In this document: positions 48,214-55,209 of the stretch, one piece after another
How positions within the stretch are numbered: position 1 is the stretch's first letter
Layout of the letters: the number at the start of each line of letters is the position of its first letter
NCBI GenBank assembly: GCA_905234735.1
Contig: CAJOJA010000010.1
Coordinates: forward strand, 1 to 64,000
Length of the DNA stretch: 64,000 nucleotides
Origin: an uncultured Bacteroidaceae bacterium
GTDB taxonomy: Bacteria; Bacteroidota; Bacteroidia; Bacteroidales; Bacteroidaceae
Reading direction: 5' to 3'
Made by a program: the position numbers and the translations under genes
The notes under the pieces: generated by a model
The model's input: the letters and a program-made list of their open reading frames with translations, nothing else
Databases searched by the model: none
What the model was told of the DNA's origin: nothing

Positions 48214-49625
48214 GCCTTGTGTCCTCCTATCTGTTGATTCCGCTCGCGAGCGGTGGCTCCCTCTGCAAAGTTCAGTCCGCGCAGCACGGCATTCTTCCCA
48301 AACTTCTTCCGGATATTGAGCCGAGCCTCCTGCAGACGGCGTTCCTTGGCCAGGGTTGCCTCGCGCTGCTGCTGTTCGCGCGCCTGGGCTTCGTAATCCG
48401 TAAAAAGGTCGAGTTGAGCTTCCGACGGTCGAGGCTGCACGGTATCTTCGGCCACGACATGATTGGCCGTCAAGTTAAGCCGTCGGACAAACAAGAGTGG
48501 GTTGACGATGCGGTCGAACAGCTCCACAACAGCCTCCGTGATGAGTTGCACCGAAGACGTGGGCTCCACCAAACTGGTTGAACCATGGGCATGTTTGGGA
48601 ACCTGCCGGCCATAGTGGTCAACGACTATTTCGCCCTTGTACTGGGCACGGAGGTCGGGGCGCGACAGATTCACCACATCGTAGCCGACGGTCAGCACCA
48701 GCTGGTCACAAACGAGGCGGGACTCAACCAGCTGCAACGCCAGGTTGTCGACCATCTCCTGTGCCACCACACGCGCTTTCTGCATGGTGTAGGGTTCGGT
48801 GAGCACCTGACCATGACTGAAAGAATTGCTCTCGGGCCGGTAGCCTTTGATGGCCTGCATCGTGCAAGGTTCCCACCCCCAGGCATGATCGATGAGCAAC
48901 TCAGCATTCACCCCAAAGAGACGATACAGAAGTTCCTCGTTCTGGAGCGACAGACGCGCCAGTTTGCCCATCGTATCCACACCGTATATCCCCAGTTTAT
49001 GGGCAATACCGCGACCCACGCGCCAAAACTTGGTCAGTGGCCGATAGTCCCACAACTGTCTGCGATACGACATTTCATCGAGTTCTGCTATGCGCACTCC
49101 GTCTCGGTCGGGTTCCGCCCGCTTGGCCATGATGTCCATGGCCACCTTACAGAGGTAGAGGTTGGTGCCAATGCCCACCGTCGCCGTGATGCCTGTCTGC
49201 GCCAATACCTCCTGCACCATACGCCTGGCCAGTTCACGGGCCGACATCTTGTACATAGAAAGGTAATTGGTGATGTCCATCATCACCTCGTCAACGGAAT
49301 AGACATGAATATCCTCGGCCGATATGAATTGCAGATAAATGTTGGAGATACGTGTGCTGTACTGCATGTATAGGGCCATGCGTGGCGGAGCTATGATGAA
49401 GTCGACCCCACGGGCCTGCTGCCGTACCTCGAACAGACGAGGACGACCCGATATGCCCAAGGCCTTCAACGCAGGAGAGACAGCCAGGCAGATGGTCTTG
49501 TCGGTGCGCGACTCGTCGGCCACCACCAGACGAGCGCGGAGTGGGTTGAGACCGCGCTCCACACACTCCACTGAAGCGTAGAACGACTTCAGGTCGATAG
49601 CAATATAAAAACGTTGTTGTGCCAC
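48210..49625 (-). CDS. Y-family translesion DNA polymerase (DinB/UmuC type)
   Basis: Error-prone DNA polymerase of 471 residues. It starts with GTG (49623-49625), directly abutting the rhaM stop, and no alternative ATG preserves the catalytic N-terminus. Palm motifs: IAIDLKSFYASVECVERG with the first catalytic Asp11, steric-gate region, and YSVDEVMMD with the Asp-Glu pair. The thumb/little finger includes KFWRVGRGIAHKLGIYGVDT. This type (UvrX/UmuC-like) is usually followed by a YolD-like gene, as here. It sits at the end of the rhamnose operon with no gap and may be co-transcribed. No LexA-like box was found directly upstream. Confidence 0.92.
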   Translation of the reverse strand: MAQQRFYIAIDLKSFYASVECVERGLNPLRARLVVADESRTDKTICLAVSPALKALGISGRPRLFEVRQQARGVDFIIAPPRMALYMQYSTRISNIYLQFISAEDIHVYSVDEVMMDITNYLSMYKMSARELARRMVQEVLAQTGITATVGIGTNLYLCKVAMDIMAKRAEPDRDGVRIAELDEMSYRRQLWDYRPLTKFWRVGRGIAHKLGIYGVDTMGKLARLSLQNEELLYRLFGVNAELLIDHAWGWEPCTMQAIKGYRPESNSFSHGQVLTEPYTMQKARVVAQEMVDNLALQLVESRLVCDQLVLTVGYDVVNLSRPDLRAQYKGEIVVDHYGRQVPKHAHGSTSLVEPTSSVQLITEAVVELFDRIVNPLLFVRRLNLTANHVVAEDTVQPRPSEAQLDLFTDYEAQAREQQQREATLAKERRLQEARLNIRKKFGKNAVLRGLNFAEGATARERNQQIGGHKA

Positions 49626-49943
49626 TTAGTCGAGATGGAACAACTCGGTCAGAGGGATGGTAACGGGCGAATTGTCGGGGTTCACCTCCATGATGTCAGC
49701 CATCATGTCCCACCAACGTTGCGTGATGGGGTCCACGTTCTCCGTATCCTGTGAGCTGCCCTCCTTCGAGCATTCCTGATAGGCAAACAGGATATTGGTG
49801 TCGCGGTCCCAGTAGATGCTGTAGTTGCCCACGCCCTGGTCCTTAATCATTTGTTTCAGTTCAGGCCAGATGGCCGCATGCCGCCTCTCATACTCTTCCT
49901 CGAAGCCCGGCTTCAGGAACATCTTAAATGCAAATCGTTTCAT
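49626..49943 (-). CDS. rhaM: L-rhamnose mutarotase
   Basis: Small enzyme of 105 residues that interconverts alpha and beta anomers of L-rhamnose. It opens MKRFAFKMFLKPGFEEEYER, with RHAAIWPELKQMIKDQGVGNYSIYWD, the RhaM/UPF0734 signature (His and Tyr in the active site). Ends with MMADIMEVNPDN. The ATG overlaps the rhaD stop as ATGA; the stop abuts the polymerase start. Confidence 0.93.
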   Translation of the reverse strand: MKRFAFKMFLKPGFEEEYERRHAAIWPELKQMIKDQGVGNYSIYWDRDTNILFAYQECSKEGSSQDTENVDPITQRWWDMMADIMEVNPDNSPVTIPLTELFHLD

Positions 49944-50752
49944 TTCGGTAATCCAAAAGCTTTAGTCATTTCTGCCATCTGTTCGTCGCTCATGCCCTCA
50001 GGCTCATGTCCCATGGCACGGCTTTGAATGTAGATGAGGGCACTCTTGTTGAGGACGTCGATTTGGTCAAAAGCGGCCATTACATCGACATCTACGGCAA
50101 ATACGCCGTGCTTCTCCCACATCACTACGTCGTAGTCGTCGTCGATGGCACGGATGGTGGCCTCAGCCAGTTCGTTGCTACTGGGGAGCATGTAGGGCAC
50201 CATGCCCAGACCACGCGGACAGAAAGCCTTCGTTTCGGGAATCATGGACCAGAGCATCCGGGTGGCAACATCCTTCTGCATCCACTTCTGGCTGTGGGTC
50301 AGCGCGACGAGTTCGATGGGATGGGTGTGAACCGAGGCGCGATAGGGCGATCCCTTGGCCAGAAGATAGTTGTGAACGGCCAGATGACTGGGCAGTTCCG
50401 AGGTGGGACGAACAGGATTGTCGGCAATCATCTCGTACGAGGCGCAGTCGTCGAGGATGCGGATGATGCTTCCGTTTTCCATAGGACGGCGAGCAAGGTC
50501 ACGCATACGCATGTTTGTACCTTTACAATAGAAATAGCAGCCCTTCAGGTGGGGCAGTGTCAGTCCGATAGGGGTAACAGGACCAATGGCGGGCATCTGG
50601 CGGATCTCGTCATCAACCAGTTCTGTAACGTTCACGGTGATATTGCCACCATTGCGCTCGGCCCAACCTTTTTGCCACAGGTATCCAGCCACTTCTGCCA
50701 CCTTCTCTACTTCAGCCCTTAGTGCGGGGCGACCTTCTAAAACACTTTTCAT
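49940..50752 (-). CDS. rhaD: L-rhamnulose-1-phosphate aldolase
   Basis: Zinc-dependent class II aldolase of 270 residues that splits rhamnulose-1-phosphate into DHAP and lactaldehyde. N-terminal WQKGWAERNGGNITVNVTE, zinc ligands in HTHPIELVALTHS and a later His in WEKHGVFAVD. It is close to family length (274 in E. coli). It overlaps rhaM by 4 bp (ATGA). No lactaldehyde reductase gene lies in the window. Confidence 0.92.
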   Translation of the reverse strand: MKSVLEGRPALRAEVEKVAEVAGYLWQKGWAERNGGNITVNVTELVDDEIRQMPAIGPVTPIGLTLPHLKGCYFYCKGTNMRMRDLARRPMENGSIIRILDDCASYEMIADNPVRPTSELPSHLAVHNYLLAKGSPYRASVHTHPIELVALTHSQKWMQKDVATRMLWSMIPETKAFCPRGLGMVPYMLPSSNELAEATIRAIDDDYDVVMWEKHGVFAVDVDVMAAFDQIDVLNKSALIYIQSRAMGHEPEGMSDEQMAEMTKAFGLPK

Positions 50753-50753
50753 T

Positions 50754-50785
50754 TTTCTATATTTCGTTATTACGTTATTTCGATA
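50754..50785 (-). repeat. AATAACG repeats in the rhaD leader
   Basis: The spacer between the MFS gene and rhaD holds two copies of AATAACG on the coding strand (CGTTATT at 50765-50771 and 50773-50779). The same heptamer recurs at the other two rha operon junctions (52130-52156, 53629-53658). Confidence 0.6.
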
Positions 50786-52126
50786 TTACATTTCTCCGTA
50801 GCGTTCGCGGGTAATCTGCTCCAACGACTTACCTTGCGTATTGGGGGCTCCGATGACACCGACCACAAGTGAGATGAGCAACAGGGCTATCATGCACCAG
50901 GCAGCCAAGGTGAAGCCTTCGCCGTTCTCGCCATAGATGAGGGTGAATACAATGCCCCACACGGCCGACAGACCACGCACAACGAAGAACATCAGTCCCT
51001 GGGCTCCGGCACGGAACTTGGCAGGGAACAATTCGCTGCCCCACAGGGCATAGAAGATCTGCACCGACAGTCCGCCATTGATGCCCCACAGAATGGAAAA
51101 TGCCCAGAGGCTGCCCATACCATTCACACCAACGATGATGACGGCCCATGTGGCCAGTGCGGCCAGGAGTCCCAGCACGTAGAAGAGTTTGTGGGGCCAC
51201 TTGTCAATCAGGAACGAGAGCACGAAAGTCACGCCTACTACAAAGGCCCATCCGGCACAAGCAAGCATGTTGGCATACTCGTTGCTGACACCACCCGCCG
51301 TCTCATAGATATGAGGCTGGAAGAAGCCCATCACAGAAGCCACAAGATTCCAAGTCAGGTAGATGGTTGCCAGGAACAAAGCCGTCTTGACAGCGATGCG
51401 GTTTTGGAACAACACCTTGATATTGTCCATGACACCAGGTTTCTCTTGCTCCTTGCTCCCAGTTTCTTGGCCTTTTGTGAACTCAGCGCTCTCCTGCAAT
51501 CCACGCTGCAGGTTCCAAGCAACGAAGGCCACTACGAAAAGGGAGAAGAAGACGACACGCGAACTGAAGACATTCAAGGCTTCGTCCGACAGATTATTTC
51601 CACCGATGAAATGGGCCAGACTCTCCACCCAGCTAAACAGATATCCGCCTGGGGCAAAAAGCATTCCCAAGAACAGAATGAGCATAGGGCCGAAGCCCCA
51701 AGACATCTGCGAAATGCAGATGTTACGCCCACGGTTGTTCACCTCGGAGCTCTCACTGATGTACGTCCATGAGGCCGGAACACCAACGCCCACGGAAATA
51801 CCCGTGACGAGGAAACCGGCCAGGAGCATTGGAAAATTCACCGACAGCATCACCAGCAGTACGCCCGTCATATAGACCAGCAGATTGTAGGTAAAGATGA
51901 ACTTGCGACCATACTTGTCGGCCAGGAAACCACCGATGATGGCACCCAACGCTGCTCCCAGACAGTTGGCACTGATGAAGTTGAGCCAACCCAGGTGCAC
52001 CTCCGACAGTCCCAAATAGTTCTGCCACAGGGTAAGTCCACTGGCACCGGCCACGATGGCACCGGCGTCCAGATAATTGGTCAGAGACACCGCAATAGTG
52101 CTCTTCAGACTTCCATTATTAGCCAT
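50786..52126 (-). CDS. MFS sugar transporter, probably for L-rhamnose
   Basis: Twelve-TM major facilitator protein of 446 residues, sugar-porter type. It has the loop 2-3 motif GGFLADKYGRKF, the PASWTYISESSEVNNRGRN block after TM5 and a central cytoplasmic loop. It is not RhaT (DMT superfamily) nor FucP-like by its motifs. Placement between isomerase and aldolase genes makes L-rhamnose the likely substrate. The central loop contains TGSKEQEKPG, encoded by a 16-nt string nearly identical to one in the alanine symporter. Confidence 0.85.
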   Translation of the reverse strand: MANNGSLKSTIAVSLTNYLDAGAIVAGASGLTLWQNYLGLSEVHLGWLNFISANCLGAALGAIIGGFLADKYGRKFIFTYNLLVYMTGVLLVMLSVNFPMLLAGFLVTGISVGVGVPASWTYISESSEVNNRGRNICISQMSWGFGPMLILFLGMLFAPGGYLFSWVESLAHFIGGNNLSDEALNVFSSRVVFFSLFVVAFVAWNLQRGLQESAEFTKGQETGSKEQEKPGVMDNIKVLFQNRIAVKTALFLATIYLTWNLVASVMGFFQPHIYETAGGVSNEYANMLACAGWAFVVGVTFVLSFLIDKWPHKLFYVLGLLAALATWAVIIVGVNGMGSLWAFSILWGINGGLSVQIFYALWGSELFPAKFRAGAQGLMFFVVRGLSAVWGIVFTLIYGENGEGFTLAAWCMIALLLISLVVGVIGAPNTQGKSLEQITRERYGEM

Positions 52127-52129
52127 TTT

Positions 52130-52156
52130 CGTTATTTATTGCGTTATACCGTTATT
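52130..52156 (-). repeat. AATAACG repeats between isomerase and MFS genes
   Basis: Copies of CGTTATT on the plus strand at 52130-52136 and 52150-52156, with a partial CGTTATA at 52142-52148. Same heptamer as at the neighbouring operon junctions. Confidence 0.55.
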
Positions 52157-52170
52157 TTTAAGTCCCGGGA

Positions 52171-53601
52171 TTAGCGGCAAACCACGTCACACTCGATGTT
52201 GAAGATTTTTGCAACCTTCAGGATGGTGTCGATGTGGCGCCCCACGGCGGCTGCCATGTGGTGCGTGGGACCAGCCTCGCTCCATTTGTTGACAAACTCG
52301 CGACACGAGAGGGAGAATTTCGTGCGCATGTTGGTGTCGCCAAACATGAAGATGGGGCCTTCCTCGTTCACACCTTCGGCAACGACGAACTTGAATACAC
52401 CGTTCTTGTCCTGTGTAATGGCCAGGTAGGTGACAGGACCCGTAGGCGGATAAAACTGCGTCAGGTAGCCACCGCCGCTCTTCCCGTGGAACACCGGCAC
52501 AATCTTCATCGTGGGCTTATGGGCCTGCGAGATATCGAAGTCGCCCGAACCTGAGTGTCCGATGATGCAAATGTCCTTTGGGAAATCGATGCTGTACATC
52601 TCTGCCAACGTTCCCGTTCCACTGATTGTCTTCAGTATGCTCATGGCCATCGCTACCTTCATGTCACCCTCTACAGCACAAGCGGTATGCTGTTTGATGA
52701 GCATGGAGAAGGCAGGGATGAGCATGGAATCGAGTTTTCCGGCCACGCCTTGGGCAAAGCCGTCGTAGTGGGAGGCTATCATGCCCAGCTTCTCGTCCTT
52801 TACCCACTGTTCGAAGGCCACGACGTACTTGGCCATGTCCCATACTTTTTCGATGGTGCCTCCGCCTTCTATCTCGAAGGTGTCCAAAATGTCCTGGGCC
52901 TTGGCACGGATAGCAACTTCGTCGGTGATGTTATCGGCAATGGCCCACATCTTTTCCCAATCGAACTGTTTGGTATAGACAAACATACGGTGGTAGAGGT
53001 TCGTCTCGTCGATGTAGAGGTCCATCATGCCAGGATAGGGGCGACCAATCTGAGCAATGTTGGTATCGCGGAAGCGACGGCGCACCTGAGCGGCACGGCA
53101 CCAATCCTCGATTTCGTGCTGCACTTCAGGGTCTCCGCCTTCTACCACACCGGTGACGACAGCCGAACGTTTGCCGGCACGGTTCAGGTCGGCCACCATC
53201 TCGCCTATGGCACCGCAGGCATAGAGCTCGCCCAGCCATGTGGGAATGTCCGTCTTAGCATAGTCGGGAGCCAATTTCTTTTGCACGTTGACTATTACAA
53301 CAGGCACGTCCAAGTCGCGCACCGCAGGCAACATATTATAAGAGGTACAGTAGGTGAGCATCTGCAGGATGACGAGGTCCACGTCGGCTGCACGGAATTT
53401 GTCACCAGCTGCCATCGACTGCTCCTTGGTAGTTACCATACCGCCATCAATAATCTCTATGGTGTCGGGCAATGTCTTTTTGAATGCAGCATACTGAGCC
53501 TCGAACTCGGGAACGAGTTGCGGGAACTGGGGAAGATAGGCCTGCAGGGCGATGGAGAACACACCTACACGAGCTTTGGTTTCAACTAATGGTTTGCTCA
53601 T
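52171..53601 (-). CDS. L-fucose/L-arabinose-isomerase-family protein, candidate L-rhamnose isomerase
   Basis: Aldose-ketose isomerase of 476 residues. It does not look like RhaA/RhaI (a TIM-barrel family), but fits the FucI/AraA superfamily: an N-terminal Rossmann-like region (ADVDLVILQMLTYCTSYNMLPAVRDLDVPVVIVN), a substrate region with AVEGDMKVAMAMSILKTISG, IIGHSGSGDFDIS, a turn PVFHGKSGGGYLTQFYPPTGPVTYL, and a C-terminal GPTHHMAAAVGRH. The Glu in VEGD and the His residues are candidate metal ligands. It lies between rhamnulokinase and the transporter, where the isomerase for the pathway must be, and no other isomerase is seen in the window. So it probably makes rhamnulose; the assignment is by context. 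Confidence 0.78.
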   Translation of the reverse strand: MSKPLVETKARVGVFSIALQAYLPQFPQLVPEFEAQYAAFKKTLPDTIEIIDGGMVTTKEQSMAAGDKFRAADVDLVILQMLTYCTSYNMLPAVRDLDVPVVIVNVQKKLAPDYAKTDIPTWLGELYACGAIGEMVADLNRAGKRSAVVTGVVEGGDPEVQHEIEDWCRAAQVRRRFRDTNIAQIGRPYPGMMDLYIDETNLYHRMFVYTKQFDWEKMWAIADNITDEVAIRAKAQDILDTFEIEGGGTIEKVWDMAKYVVAFEQWVKDEKLGMIASHYDGFAQGVAGKLDSMLIPAFSMLIKQHTACAVEGDMKVAMAMSILKTISGTGTLAEMYSIDFPKDICIIGHSGSGDFDISQAHKPTMKIVPVFHGKSGGGYLTQFYPPTGPVTYLAITQDKNGVFKFVVAEGVNEEGPIFMFGDTNMRTKFSLSCREFVNKWSEAGPTHHMAAAVGRHIDTILKVAKIFNIECDVVCR

Positions 53602-53628
53602 AATTAATGATATTTTTTTATGATATTA

Positions 53629-53658
53629 CGTTATTTAGAAGTCTGGTGTTTCGTTATT
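53629..53658 (-). repeat. AATAACG repeats between rhaB and isomerase genes
   Basis: CGTTATT on the plus strand at 53629-53635 and 53652-53658, the second reaching into the rhaB stop codon. Same heptamer as at 50765-50779 and 52130-52156. Confidence 0.55.
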
Positions 53659-55114
53659 TGGCGATTTTCAGGAAATGCTCGTAGGCTTTGTCCCACTCGG
53701 CGGTATGCTGGGGGGCATAGGTCTTTAGTTCCACACTACGGGCTACAATGCCACGCATCTCTGCCAGTGAATCCACACCACCAGCAGCCCTGATCTGTAC
53801 CAATGTGTTTCCCAAAGCCGTGCCTTCTGCCGGGCCTGCAATCACGGGCAGCCCCGTAGCATCGGCAGTCCATTGCATCAAGTGTACATTCAGACTTCCG
53901 CCTCCGATGACATGAAGCCTACGAATGCTGAAATCGGCCATTTCATCAAGTATTTCGATAATCTGTCGATAGCGGAGTGCCAACGAACGGAAGATGCAGC
54001 GGACAAAGTCGGCAGGCAGTTGCGGTTCAGCCTGTCCCGTACGGCGACAGAACTGTCGGATGGCCTCCGTCATGCTGTCGGGATGGGCAAAAAGCGGATC
54101 GTCGGGCTGAATGACACCGTCGAATTGTGAAGTATGGCACAGGGCATTCAGCTCGTTCACGTCGGCCGGTACATCACGGAACTCCTTACGACAATTCTCA
54201 AAGAGCCACAGCCCGCAAATATTCTTCAGGAAGCGCGTGGTGCCGTCCAATCCACCCTCATTCGTGAAGTTATACTCGAAACTCTTATCGTTGATGATGG
54301 CATGCCGGCTCTCGATGCCCAACAAGGACCATGTACCACACGACAGATAGGCATAGTCGCCATCCTCGGCCGGCACGGCAGCAACAGCCGAGGCCGTATC
54401 GTGGCCGCCCACCGTGACCACAGGCACTGCGCCCAGTCCCGTGGCGGTCTGTATCTGCTCGGTCAGTGTACCAGCCCGATGTCCGGGCTGGACAAGGGGG
54501 CCGAACTGCTTGCGCTCCAATCCCAGCACTGCCAACAGTGCCTCGTCAATATCGCCCGTCTTGGGGTTCAGCATCTGACTGGTGCTCAACACCGTATATT
54601 CACACACCGCTTTGCCTGTAAGCATATAGGTGAGTGCATCGGGAATGAACAGTATCTTCTCAGCCTCCTTCAAGCCCACACACCCATTGCGATGCAGCGT
54701 CTCCAACTGGAACAGAGAGTTGAAGGGCATGAACTGAATACCGGTGCGCTCGTAAAGTTCGCGGGCCGGCATGTGCTGGTGGAAGAAACGTTCCACGGCA
54801 CCGTCAGTGTGGCTGTCGCGATAGCAATAGGGCAAACCCAGAAGTTGTCCGTCCTGCCCGAAGAAAGCAAAGTCGCATCCCCAGGTATCGATGCCGATGC
54901 TGGAGAGCTGGATGTCCTCCTCATGCACCCTACGCAGGGCCGTAAGAACTTCATTATACAGATGAGGCAGGTTCCAGAACAGATGGCCCATGATGGGAAT
55001 CTGAGGATTCTTGAAGCGTGTAAACTCACGCATGACGACTCGATGGCCATCCCAACTTGACAACACGGTACGTCCACTTGTGGCACCGAGGTCTACGGCG
55101 AGAAAGTATTTCAT
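53654..55114 (-). CDS. rhaB: Rhamnulokinase
   Basis: FGGY-family kinase of 486 residues that phosphorylates L-rhamnulose at O1. N-terminal phosphate loop LAVDLGATSGRTVLSSW, SIGIDTWGCDFAFF, the RhaB-type block YCYRDSHTDGAVERFF, VTVGGHDTASAVAAVPA and the second ATP loop YLSCGTWSLLGIE; HVIGGGSLNVHLMQWTADATG near the C-terminus. Normal length. It is the first gene of the minus-strand rhamnose operon and divergent from the large fusion gene. Confidence 0.95.
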   Translation of the reverse strand: MKYFLAVDLGATSGRTVLSSWDGHRVVMREFTRFKNPQIPIMGHLFWNLPHLYNEVLTALRRVHEEDIQLSSIGIDTWGCDFAFFGQDGQLLGLPYCYRDSHTDGAVERFFHQHMPARELYERTGIQFMPFNSLFQLETLHRNGCVGLKEAEKILFIPDALTYMLTGKAVCEYTVLSTSQMLNPKTGDIDEALLAVLGLERKQFGPLVQPGHRAGTLTEQIQTATGLGAVPVVTVGGHDTASAVAAVPAEDGDYAYLSCGTWSLLGIESRHAIINDKSFEYNFTNEGGLDGTTRFLKNICGLWLFENCRKEFRDVPADVNELNALCHTSQFDGVIQPDDPLFAHPDSMTEAIRQFCRRTGQAEPQLPADFVRCIFRSLALRYRQIIEILDEMADFSIRRLHVIGGGSLNVHLMQWTADATGLPVIAGPAEGTALGNTLVQIRAAGGVDSLAEMRGIVARSVELKTYAPQHTAEWDKAYEHFLKIAK

Positions 55115-55159
55115 TTGCGAATTATTAAACTATTTTATCTCTTATCACCAAGTTGATAG

Positions 55160-55188
55160 CAAAGATATAAAAATTTTATGTAACTTTG
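55160..55188. promoter_or_regulatory. Closely spaced divergent -7 boxes (rhaB / fusion gene)
   Basis: Minus strand TATCTTTG (55167-55160) for the rhamnose operon and plus strand TAACTTTG (55181-55188) for the fusion gene, only 13 nt apart. No good -33 boxes. If both are used, the two RNA polymerases would compete for overlapping DNA. Confidence 0.5.
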
Positions 55189-55209
55189 TACACGTAAAGC
55201 GAAAAAAAC

